Assembly (NCBI GenBank): GCA_038329645.1
Contig: JBBQNG010000021.1
Location: 1-27,842 of the forward strand
Direction: 5' to 3'
DNA: 27,842 nt
Source of the DNA: SZAS-79 sp038329645
GTDB taxonomy: Bacteria; Pseudomonadota; Gammaproteobacteria; Burkholderiales; SG8-39
In this document: positions 15,661-24,080 of the stretch, one piece after another
Layout of the letters: each line of letters opens with the position of its first letter
How positions within the stretch are numbered: the first letter of the stretch is position 1
Made by a program: the position numbers and the translations under genes
The notes under the pieces: model-generated
The model's input: only the letters and a program-made list of their open reading frames with translations
What the model was told of the DNA's origin: nothing
Database searches by the model: none

Positions 15661-16235
15661 TGCGCCTTTACATAATGCAGGGGATAGAGCTTCGCAACCA
15701 CCTCGCCCTGGGTCGACCACGCCTTGCAGCCGTCGAGGAAATACGGCTTCGCACCCGGGTCGCCGGCCATAGCCACTGGCTTGACCTCTCCCTGCGCATC
15801 CTTCTCCTTGGGCCAGCTGCCCATGGTCTGGTAGGCGACAGTCGCCGCGGGCATCAACAGCTCCTTGAGGTGCGTGCAGCCCTTCGTGCCGCCGACGGCT
15901 TCGTTGACCGCTTTGCGCCATCCGCCGCCGATCTTCGCGCCAATCAGCCCCTTGTACGCGGAGGCGACCGTGAAGCACGGGTTGTACGGCGCCTCGTTGG
16001 TCGACACTTCGATGTCTTTCACCACCATTTCGCGGTTGAGCGTCAGGCGCAGCTCCATGTCGTGCACGTACGCGCCGGCCTCGCGCGCGCCACGGAAAGG
16101 CTCGACCGTGCTGTGCGTCTTGGTGTCGATGATGCGCGCCTCGATGTCCCACAGGCCGTCGTCGCGCTCGAAGCCTTCGCAGCGGATGGTGCGGGTGTGC
16201 AGGTGGCGGCGTGTCGCCGGTGCGGGGAGGCTCAT
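15657..16235 (-). CDS. DUF2889-family protein
   Basis: A 192-residue soluble protein of unknown function. It begins RRHLHTRTIRCEGFERDDGLWDIEA, followed by DTKTHSTVEPFRG, VHDMELRLTLNREMVVKDIEV, CFTVASAYKGLIGAKIGGGW and GCTHLKELLMPAATVAYQT, which I recognise as DUF2889 family hallmarks. It has no signal peptide or membrane helix. The CTHL and HD-type His/Asp/Cys residues could bind metal or act catalytically, but this is speculation. It sits between two receptor genes inside the aromatic cluster, 21 bases after one and overlapping the next by ATGA, so it is clearly co-expressed with ring-oxygenation genes. A role in handling a pathway intermediate is plausible and unproven. Confidence 0.85.
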   Translation of the reverse strand: MSLPAPATRRHLHTRTIRCEGFERDDGLWDIEARIIDTKTHSTVEPFRGAREAGAYVHDMELRLTLNREMVVKDIEVSTNEAPYNPCFTVASAYKGLIGAKIGGGWRKAVNEAVGGTKGCTHLKELLMPAATVAYQTMGSWPKEKDAQGEVKPVAMAGDPGAKPYFLDGCKAWSTQGEVVAKLYPLHYVKAQ

Positions 16236-16256
16236 GGGATGTATATCCTGCGTGGG

Positions 16257-17222
16257 TCAGTCGGGGGTGGCGCCGGAGTCCTTGACCACCTTCGACCATT
16301 TTACAATTTCGGAGCGTACCAGCCGCCCGAGCTGCTCAGGCGGCCCGCCCACGAGGTTGGCCGAGCCCTGCGGCGCGAGGCGCTCGCGCACCTCCTCGGT
16401 CGCAAGGGCCTTGTCGGCCACGGCATTCAGCCTGGCCACGATCTCGCGCGGCGTGCCTGCGGGCGCAAACAACGCAAACCACGCCGTCGCCTCGTAGCCG
16501 GGCACGCCCGCCTCCTGCATCGTCGGCGTGTCGGCAAGCGCGGGGATCCGATGCTCGCTGGTCACCGCCAGCGCGCGCAGCTTGCCTGCGCGGATATGCG
16601 CGAGGACATCGCCCGCCGTGGCGAACGCGAATTCGGTCTGCCCGCCGAGCGTCGCAGTGATGGCCGGGGCGCTCCCCTTGAACGGCACATGGTTGAATTT
16701 CGTCCCGGTCATCGTGCCGAGCATTTCGGCGCACAGGTGCACGGAGCTGCCCGAGCCGTTCGAGGCGTAGTTGATCCTGCCCGGCTGCGACCGCGCAATC
16801 TCGACCAGCTCCTTCACCGATTTCGCCGCGAAGCCCGGATAGGACACGAGCGCATTCGGTGTCATCGACACCAGGATGATGGGCGCAAAATCCTTCACCG
16901 GGTCATAGGGGAGCTTTGGGTACAGGCTGGAGTTGATCGCGTGCGGACCGATGCCGCCCATCATGATCGTGTAGCCGTCGGGCGCCGATTTGGCGGTGAG
17001 CTCGGTGCCCACGATCGCATTGGCGCCGGGGCGGTTCTCGACCACGAACGGCTGGCCGAGCGCCTCGGAATATTTCTGCGCGAGCACGCGCGAGGAAACG
17101 TCGTAATAACCGCCCGCCGGATACGGGACGATGATCCTGACCGCCTTGGCCGGGTAGCTCGTTTGCGCCTGTACAGCCGGGGCCAGGACGATCGACAGGA
17201 GAATTGCGCACAGCAGTTTCAT
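16257..17222 (-). CDS. Bug/TctC-family periplasmic solute receptor
   Basis: A 321-residue tripartite-tricarboxylate-transporter receptor. A signal peptide ends at VQAQ (about 20 residues). Then come YPAKAVRIIVPYPAGGYYDVSSRV, QPFVVENRPGANAIVGTE, APDGYTIMMG, YASNGSGSSVHLCAEMLG, HVPFKGSAPAITATLGG, and TAWFALFAPAGTP. PAGG is followed by YYD rather than the more common SAD/AAD, so ligand choice may differ from its two paralogues in this operon. The ATG at 17222 overlaps the alpha-subunit TGA as ATGA. The frame remains open far upstream, antisense-free but inside the alpha gene, so that extension is not real. Confidence 0.92.
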   Translation of the reverse strand: MKLLCAILLSIVLAPAVQAQTSYPAKAVRIIVPYPAGGYYDVSSRVLAQKYSEALGQPFVVENRPGANAIVGTELTAKSAPDGYTIMMGGIGPHAINSSLYPKLPYDPVKDFAPIILVSMTPNALVSYPGFAAKSVKELVEIARSQPGRINYASNGSGSSVHLCAEMLGTMTGTKFNHVPFKGSAPAITATLGGQTEFAFATAGDVLAHIRAGKLRALAVTSEHRIPALADTPTMQEAGVPGYEATAWFALFAPAGTPREIVARLNAVADKALATEEVRERLAPQGSANLVGGPPEQLGRLVRSEIVKWSKVVKDSGATPD

Positions 17223-18490
17223 CGGGAAGTCCCCTTGGGTTCCATGTCCATGAGCGCCGCGTAGTACGACCAGAAGCCGCGGATCGACACTTCGGAAGTG
17301 CGGAATTTGATCTCGTCGGGAATCGGACCCAGGCCACCCATTTCGAGGAGGCCGCTCTTTCCGCGCTCGCCCCTTGTCGCGCGGTGCACGATCTCGATCG
17401 CCTCGCCGTCCTCCATCGAGATATAACCCGCGGGACCGATCATGTTGGCCTGCGCGAGGCGCAGGTCGTGCATCTCCGGTGTGTCGTCGGCATAGCCGTA
17501 GAGGGTGAAGACGAGGTCGAACTCGTCCACGCCGCGCGGGCGCAGCTGCCGCGTCGCCAGGCAGTTGCGGATCTGCTGGAACACGGCGTTCGGGAACACC
17601 GAGGAGATCGTCAGCTGCTGCGCGTCGGCGAACTCCGGCCTGTACTCGAGCAGGCTCGGGTCGGCGAGCCGCAGGCGGTCGTTCGCCACGCCCGCATCCT
17701 TGTGCAGCTGCGAGCCGTCCGTGGCTTCGGTGGCGCTGCTGTAGGTGATGTGGTGACGGTGCCGCGCATCCATGCGCGCCCCGCCGACCTGCGTCACGCG
17801 GCTGATGCCGAAGGTGTTCTGGAATTCGTGTAGCAGCCCGCCGTGGTACGAGTCGCGCACGTTCTCCATGTACAGCTTCCAGTTGCCGAACACCGTCTGG
17901 CGCTGGTAGCCGAGGATCCGGATCGGTTTGTGCATGAGACGCTCGATGTGCGCGACCATGACCGGCCCGAGGTAGCCGGCGAGCGGCTCGACCTCGCTTG
18001 CGAAAGTGCCGAACACCACGCCTTTTATCGATTGCACGTTGAGTTTCTGCAGTCCGTGGTCCCCGGGATCGAACGAGTCGGGCATGCCGCCCTTGCCCCC
18101 GACCCCGCGCCGGAAAGGCACGCCGGTCAGGCTGCCGTCCTGCGCATAGCTCCAGCGGTGATAGACGCAGATGTGCTCTTTCGCGTTTCCATACGCTTCC
18201 CTGCGCACGATTGCGCCGCGGTGTGCGCAGCGGTTGACGAAAGCGGCGAGCGTGCCGTCTTCCTTGCGCGTGACGACCACCGGGGTCTCGCCCACCAGCG
18301 TGGTGCGGAAATCGCCCGGGTTGGCGATTTCGGCTTCGAGGCACAGGTAGCTCCATGTCGGCCCGCGGAAGATGCGCTCGAGCTCCTCGCGATAAAGCCC
18401 GGCGTCGTGATAGAAACGGAACGGCACGCGCGAGTAGTCCTCGGTCGGCCAGAGCGCCCTGAGCTCCTCGGTGATGACTGTCGCGCCCAT
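17219..18490 (-). CDS. Second Rieske dioxygenase alpha subunit
   Basis: A 423-residue paralogue of the TphA2-like subunit. Rieske ligands are C88-x-H90 (NRCAHRG) and C108-x2-H111 (CVYHRW). The iron site is in ENVRDSYHGGLLH: D213, H216 and H221. It shares GDFRTTLVGETPVVV and the C-terminal VSIRGFWSYYAALM with the first alpha, but the middle and C-terminal pocket regions differ (GISRVTQVGGARMDARHRHH). A different substrate or regiospecificity is therefore likely. It sits 3 bases after its beta subunit. That beta-then-alpha order is the reverse of the other pair. No separate reductase accompanies it. Confidence 0.92.
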   Translation of the reverse strand: MGATVITEELRALWPTEDYSRVPFRFYHDAGLYREELERIFRGPTWSYLCLEAEIANPGDFRTTLVGETPVVVTRKEDGTLAAFVNRCAHRGAIVRREAYGNAKEHICVYHRWSYAQDGSLTGVPFRRGVGGKGGMPDSFDPGDHGLQKLNVQSIKGVVFGTFASEVEPLAGYLGPVMVAHIERLMHKPIRILGYQRQTVFGNWKLYMENVRDSYHGGLLHEFQNTFGISRVTQVGGARMDARHRHHITYSSATEATDGSQLHKDAGVANDRLRLADPSLLEYRPEFADAQQLTISSVFPNAVFQQIRNCLATRQLRPRGVDEFDLVFTLYGYADDTPEMHDLRLAQANMIGPAGYISMEDGEAIEIVHRATRGERGKSGLLEMGGLGPIPDEIKFRTSEVSIRGFWSYYAALMDMEPKGTSR

Positions 18491-18493
18491 CGG

Positions 18494-18964
18494 CTAGATC
18501 GGGACCGCAAGCAGCGCGGGAATCGAGAACGTGTCCACGACGACCTCCTGCCGCGCAAAAAGCGGTTCGGGGGCGAGCAGGATTTCGCCCTCGTAGATCC
18601 CGGTGCAGAAAAGCTTCGTGCGCCCCTCCTGGTCGGACTGGAAGACGCAGAAATTCGCTTCGTACGTAGCACGCTCCGCGCTCGACCCGAGGACCCGGAT
18701 TGCGCTCACGATGTGGCGGTCGACGTGGATGTTATAGACCGCGGCCGTGCGCAGCACCGTGATGCGGTCCGCGATCATGCGCTTGTTGGCGAGGTGCAGG
18801 ATCGCCGCGGGCAGGGCCTGCACGCGGTTTTCGCGCGGCACGATGCGATAGGCGCTGTCTTCGGCAAACAGGCCGCACCAGGCCTCGAGGCGATTCGCAT
18901 CAAGGTGCGCGCAGTACTCCGCGAGCAGCGCGGTGACCGCTGGGACGGCGGCGGCGGGCGTCAT
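18494..18964 (-). CDS. Second aromatic-ring dioxygenase beta subunit
   Basis: A 156-residue SnoaL-like small subunit. Recognisable: LLAEYCAHLDANRLEAWCGLFAED, YRIVPRENR, a long helix LANKRMIADRITVLRTAAVYN, RHIVSAIRVLG, EANFCVFQSDQEGRTKLFCTGIY, and C-terminal VVDTFSIPALLAVPI. The closing VVxD...-IPxx-AVPI pattern matches the beta subunit at 12974-13450, so the two are paralogues. The ATG at 18964 is 6 bases after the receptor stop, and the gene ends 3 bases before its alpha partner. Its role is structural and it has no metal site of its own. Confidence 0.88.
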   Translation of the reverse strand: MTPAAAVPAVTALLAEYCAHLDANRLEAWCGLFAEDSAYRIVPRENRVQALPAAILHLANKRMIADRITVLRTAAVYNIHVDRHIVSAIRVLGSSAERATYEANFCVFQSDQEGRTKLFCTGIYEGEILLAPEPLFARQEVVVDTFSIPALLAVPI

Positions 18965-18970
18965 CGGCGC

Positions 18971-19942
18971 CTAATCCGCCTGCGCGCCCGTCGCCTTGAC
19001 GAGCTTCGCCCACTTGTCGGTCTCCGCGCGCATGAGCCTCGCGAATTCCTCCGGCGGCAGGTATGCGGGCTCGGCGCCCATCGAATCCATGCGCGCTTTC
19101 GCGTCCTCCGACCCCACCGCCCTCGCGGCTTCGCGCGCCAGCGTCGCCACGATTGCGTCCGGCGTGCCGCCCGGCGCGAGCACGCCGAACCACGAGCCCA
19201 CCTCCACGCCCGGCACGCCTGCTTCGGCAAGCGTCGGCAGGTCCGGCAACGCGCGGGCGCGCTTGTTGCCCGCTACCGCGAGCGCGCGGAGCTTGCCCGA
19301 GCGGATGTGCGCAAGCACCGTGGGCAGGTTGTCGAACATGAGCTGCACGCGGCCGGCGAGCAGGTCCGACATCGCCAGCGCCGCGCCCTTGTACGGCACG
19401 TGCTGCAACTTCACGCCCTGCGAGAGCTGGAAGAGCTCGCCCGCGAGGTGCGGGATCGCACCCGAGCCGCTGGAGGCGAACTGCATCGGCGCGGATGCAG
19501 CCCGGGCCACCGCGACCAGCTCACGCGCGTTGTGCGCGGGAACAGACGGGTGCACGACCAGCACCACCGGGATCGTGGCGACCAGCGCCACCGGTTTGAA
19601 ATCGCGCACCGCGTCGTAAGGCAGGGACTTGTAGATCGAAGGCGCGATCGTCTGGCTCGCGGTCACGCCAAGAAGTAGCGTGTAGCCGTCGGGCGGCGCT
19701 TTCGCCACCGCGTCCGCGCCGATCGTGCCGCCCGCGCCGGGCCGGTTCTCCACCACGAACGGCTGGCCCATCGCGGCGGAAAGCTTGTCGGCCATGACGC
19801 GGGCGAGCAGGTCGGCCGCACCGCCGGGCGGGAAGCCGGCGATGAGCCTCACGGGCTTGGACGGGTAGGGCTGCGCCGCGGCCGTCAGCGACGCGGCGGC
19901 AAGCGACAGGATGGCGAGGGCAAGGAAGGCGGGGCGGCGCAT
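18971..19942 (-). CDS. Bug/TctC-family periplasmic solute receptor, first gene of the cluster
   Basis: A 323-residue receptor with signal peptide MRRPAFLALAILSLAAASLTAAA. It has the family's YPSKPVRLIAGFPPGGAADLLARV start, then QPFVVENRPGAGGTIGAD, PPDGYTLLLG, FASSGSGAIPHLAGELF, HVPYKGAALAMSDLLAGR, and SWFGVLAPGGTP. It begins the ten-gene minus-strand run, so any operon promoter should lie in 19943-20143. Codons are very GC-rich. Its ligand is presumably the carboxylate substrate of the oxygenase encoded next, by analogy with TphC; this is inference only. Confidence 0.92.
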   Translation of the reverse strand: MRRPAFLALAILSLAAASLTAAAQPYPSKPVRLIAGFPPGGAADLLARVMADKLSAAMGQPFVVENRPGAGGTIGADAVAKAPPDGYTLLLGVTASQTIAPSIYKSLPYDAVRDFKPVALVATIPVVLVVHPSVPAHNARELVAVARAASAPMQFASSGSGAIPHLAGELFQLSQGVKLQHVPYKGAALAMSDLLAGRVQLMFDNLPTVLAHIRSGKLRALAVAGNKRARALPDLPTLAEAGVPGVEVGSWFGVLAPGGTPDAIVATLAREAARAVGSEDAKARMDSMGAEPAYLPPEEFARLMRAETDKWAKLVKATGAQAD

Positions 19943-20143
19943 GGTTATCTCAGCCGTTTCTCAGCCGCCTACTCTAAGCCAAACCGCCGGTGCGGTCCGC
20001 TGCGTTTCGCATGCAAACGCGCGGTTTCCTGCCCCGGTGCGCGCGAGCTGTTCCCGCAGGAAAGTCAAGCTTACATTTTATCGGAATGTTTCCCGGTGCG
20101 GCCCGCGGGCGAATCGATATGCCTTAAATGGCAATATACCGGC
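19943..20143 (-). promoter_or_regulatory. Upstream region of the aromatic cluster, with direct and inverted repeats
   Basis: This 201-base gap is the longest in the window. It holds a 9-bp direct repeat TCTCAGCCG (19948-19956 and 19959-19967, 11-bp period) just before the first receptor gene. It also holds an inverted repeat ACATT-N7-AATGT (20073-20089) and TTCC-N4-GGAA (20051-20062). A TTGACT hexamer (20063-20068, minus strand) has no matching -10. No terminator with a T-run follows the DUF2076 gene. An operon promoter is expected here by position, but I could not define it. Confidence 0.35.
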
Positions 20144-20757
20144 TCAGCCGACATCCCCCGTGTCGCCCGGATCGAAGTCGTCGGCGACGTAGCCGCCGTC
20201 ATCGGCCCCGCGTGAGCCCGAGCCATAATCGGTCTCGACGAGCGTGCCGCTGCCAGGCGGATTGGCGGTCGGATCGAAGGCTTTCTGCTGGTCGTGGTGC
20301 CCGCCGAACAGGCTGCCGATGCCCTGCGCGAGCATCGATCCGGCCACCACGCCTACGGCCGTGGAGGCCACAGTGCCCATCAGCCCGGAGCCCCACCTGC
20401 TCTGCGGCGCGGCCAGCGGCGCCTGACCGATCGGCGCCTGACCCAGCGGCGCCTGACCCATCGGCGTGGCAGGGTTAATCGCCCCAGGGGCCGCGCTGGG
20501 CTGCGAAGCCACCGGCGCGCGGCCCCACGAATTGGCATCGCCCACGAAGCTCCTGCTGCGCGCGGCCTCCCGCTCGGAGGCATCCTTGAGCGCGTGCTCG
20601 AGCTGCATCACCCGCTGCACGAGCAGGTAGGCGGCGTCGGGCTGCGCGGCAAACGCTTCGCGGATGAGCCGGTCCGCGTCGGGATCCTTCGGGCCGGCCT
20701 GCGCCTCGACAAGGAGCTGCAGGAAACGGGTCAACTGGTCTCGCTCTTCGTAGGTCA

Positions 20758-20758
<1 letters not shown>
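20144..20758 (-). CDS. DUF2076-family protein
   Basis: A 204-residue protein of unknown function. The helical N-terminus (MTYEERDQLTRFLQLLVEAQ, then DPDADRLIREAFAAQPDAAYLLVQRVMQLEHAL) is the DUF2076 signature. A proline/glutamine-rich linker with GQAPL/GQAPI repeats follows at about 100-115. Next is a glycine-rich hydrophobic segment (LMGTVASTAVGVVAGSMLAQGIGSLFGG) that may contact membrane. The tail is acidic (DDGGYVADDFDPGDTGDVG). Its ATG overlaps the lon TGA by one base (TGATG), which ties it to the heat-shock operon. A link to protein quality control is inferred from this position only. Confidence 0.82.
20417..20461 (-). repeat. Three 15-bp tandem repeats inside the DUF2076 gene
   Basis: Three consecutive units of the form CGGCGCCTGACC-x3 (20417-20431, 20432-20446, 20447-20461), with a partial fourth, encode the GQAPL/GQAPI pentapeptides of the linker. 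Copy number is a multiple of three bases, so changes would only lengthen or shorten the linker. Confidence 0.85.
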
Positions 20759-23172
<2,414 letters not shown>

Positions 23173-23177
23173 TCTCT

Positions 23178-23585
23178 CTACTCCTGCGCTGCGATTTTGC
23201 GGAAAGCCAGGGTGAGGCACCCGTCGATGAACGAGCGTCCCGCCGGTTCGAGGCTGCGTGTGGGGAGCGTGATGCGGCGGAAGAAGCGGCCGTACGGGAT
23301 TTCCACACGGTGCAGCCGCGCGCCGCGCGCCGTCACCGGGAACCGGCGCACAGCCGAAACCGTCAGCGCATCGGATTCCAGGCCGACCACGATCGCCTCG
23401 CCCGATACGCCCGGCAGCGCCACGTGGACGAACAGCGCCTCGGACGTCTCGACAATGTCGATCGGCGGCTCCCAGCTCTGCTCGGCGTGGCTGGGGCGCG
23501 AGAAGGCTTTCTGCAGCTTTTCGGCCTCCTCGAGGAGCTGGAGGGCGTCGCCCCACATGAAATTGCGGATGTCACGGGATCTCAT
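23178..23585 (-). CDS. Hsp20/alpha-crystallin small heat-shock protein
   Basis: A 135-residue small chaperone that holds unfolding proteins without ATP. After a variable N-terminus (MWGDALQLLEEAEKLQKAFSRP), the alpha-crystallin domain runs from WEPPIDIVETSEALFVHVALPGV through LTVSAVRRFPV to RVEIPYGRFFRRITLP and the C-terminal DGCLTLAFRK. The C-terminal I-x-I motif is not evident. The ATG at 23585 agrees with similar lon-linked proteins, but no ribosome-binding site precedes it; ATG 23558 is the alternative. Upstream lies a sigma-32-like promoter. With lon 5 bases downstream it forms a chaperone-protease operon. Confidence 0.92.
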   Translation of the reverse strand: MRSRDIRNFMWGDALQLLEEAEKLQKAFSRPSHAEQSWEPPIDIVETSEALFVHVALPGVSGEAIVVGLESDALTVSAVRRFPVTARGARLHRVEIPYGRFFRRITLPTRSLEPAGRSFIDGCLTLAFRKIAAQE

Positions 23586-23592
23586 GGCCCGT

Positions 23593-23620
23593 AGATGAAG
23601 GCGCCCCGCCCGGATTCAAG
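23593..23620 (-). promoter_or_regulatory. Candidate sigma-32 (heat-shock) promoter of hsp20-lon
   Basis: On the minus strand CTTGAA (23620-23615) is followed after 14 bases by CTTCATCT (23600-23593). The sigma-32 consensus is CTTGAA, 13-14 bases, CCCCATxT. The -35 is exact and the -10 keeps C--CAT-T. Transcription would begin within a few bases of the hsp20 ATG, giving an almost leaderless mRNA. That is odd and lowers confidence. Confidence 0.4.
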
Positions 23621-23633
23621 GCCTTCGGGCGGG
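23605..23633. repeat. 8-bp inverted repeat around the hsp20 -35 hexamer
   Basis: CCCGCCCG (23605-23612) and CGGGCGGG (23626-23633) are perfect complements separated by 13 bases, and the spacer contains TTCAAG, the complement of the candidate -35. If transcribed from further upstream it would form a stable 5'-UTR hairpin; as DNA it could be an operator. Confidence 0.6.
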
Positions 23634-23639
23634 AGGGGT

Positions 23640-23660
23640 ATTGCATGCAAATTTTGCAAT
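23640..23660. promoter_or_regulatory. AT-rich nested palindrome between hsp20 and the XRE gene
   Basis: ATTGCA (23640-23645) is mirrored by TGCAAT (23655-23660). Inside lie TTGCATGCAA, a perfect 10-bp palindrome, and TGCAAA-T-TTTGCA. It is a good operator candidate in the divergent hsp20/XRE gap, possibly for the adjacent XRE protein. Confidence 0.4.
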
Positions 23661-23724
23661 CGCCTGAAATTGAAACATTTAATTACTTTCCATCGCTTCC
23701 CTTTGGCCCTCACCGGGAGTTAGC

Positions 23725-23766
23725 ATGCCGTTACTGACAAGGCCGGGAAAACTGAAACCATGGTGA
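23725..23766 (+). CDS. Possible 13-codon leader peptide before the XRE gene
   Basis: ATG at 23725 with GGGAG 5 nt upstream (23715-23719) opens a short frame, MPLLTRPGKLKPW, ending in TGA at 23764-23766. Its end overlaps the XRE start (23760) by 7 bases. The XRE ATG itself has no good ribosome site, so ribosomes loading here could reinitiate on it. It may instead be chance. Confidence 0.35.
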   Translation: MPLLTRPGKLKPW

Positions 23767-24020
23767 AAGCAAAAGCAAAGCCGAAAGCCCCTCCGAGCTC
23801 GCGCCTGCGCACGCAACTGCGTGCCCGCATCCGCGCGCGGATCGACGAGCTCAACATCAGCCGCTCGGATGCCGCGGATTTCATGGGGCTCTCCATCGCC
23901 CAGACCAGCCGCCTGTGCAACGACTACGACGCGTTCAGCCTCGACCGGCTGGTGGATGCGGCGGAGGGGGTTGGGCTGACTGTAGAGATGAGGGCGGTGA
24001 GGCCTTATTCAAAGGACTAA
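23760..24020 (+). CDS. Orphan XRE/HigA-like helix-turn-helix protein
   Basis: An 86-residue DNA-binding protein. The N-terminus is very basic (MVKAKAKPKAPPSSRLRTQLRARIRARI). A Cro/C1-type helix-turn-helix follows: ISRSDAADFMGLSIAQTSRLCNDY, then FSLDRLVDAAEGVGLTVEMRAV. The latter resembles the C-terminal part of HigA-type antitoxins and small XRE regulators. No toxin gene is adjacent: upstream is the divergent hsp20-lon operon, downstream a convergent peptidase gene. It may regulate its own promoter through the palindrome at 23640-23660. The stop lies in the loop of a 10-bp inverted repeat. Confidence 0.82.
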   Translation: MVKAKAKPKAPPSSRLRTQLRARIRARIDELNISRSDAADFMGLSIAQTSRLCNDYDAFSLDRLVDAAEGVGLTVEMRAVRPYSKD

Positions 24021-24033
24021 GGCGAATAAGGCC
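24001..24033 (+). terminator. 10-bp perfect hairpin spanning the XRE stop codon
   Basis: GGCCTTATTC (24001-24010) pairs with GAATAAGGCC (24024-24033) around a 13-nt loop that contains the XRE TAA. There is no T-run after it, so it may be a 3'-end stabiliser rather than a classical terminator. Confidence 0.5.
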
Positions 24034-24042
24034 GGCAGGCTC

Positions 24043-24072
24043 GGTACAGGGGAACCAAGGTTCCCCCGTACC
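24043..24072. terminator. Strong hairpin between convergent XRE and peptidase genes
   Basis: GGTAC-A-GGGGAACC and GGTTCCCC-C-GTACC pair over 13 bp with one A-C mismatch and a minimal AA loop, followed by CCTTCCTTTC. It lies 9 bases beyond the peptidase stop, placed to end transcripts from both sides. Confidence 0.65.
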
Positions 24073-24080
24073 CCTTCCTT

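Noticed and set aside
15660..17264. Plus-strand 534-codon frame opposite the DUF2889 and receptor genes
   Set aside because: Antisense shadow spanning several real genes, with no recognisable domain.
17843..19678. Long plus-strand open frame (over 600 codons) opposite the second oxygenase pair
   Set aside because: It is antisense to genes with clear motifs and is rich in Arg/His/Ala/Asp/Val, as expected for shadows in very GC-rich DNA. No family feature is visible.
20046..20068. Housekeeping promoter starting with TTGACT upstream of the first receptor gene
   Set aside because: At 16-18 bases spacing the -10 position is CG-rich with no TATAAT-like match.
19911..20192. A 93-codon plus-strand frame in the 19943-20143 gap
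   Set aside because: It overlaps the starts and ends of real minus-strand genes, has no ribosome site and contains no recognisable motif.
20417..20461. CRISPR-like or mobile repeat
   Set aside because: Contiguous in-frame 15-bp units without spacers; simply a pentapeptide repeat in a coding linker.
23760..24020. A complete HigBA toxin-antitoxin module
   Set aside because: Only the HigA-like protein is present; no small toxin frame adjoins on either side.
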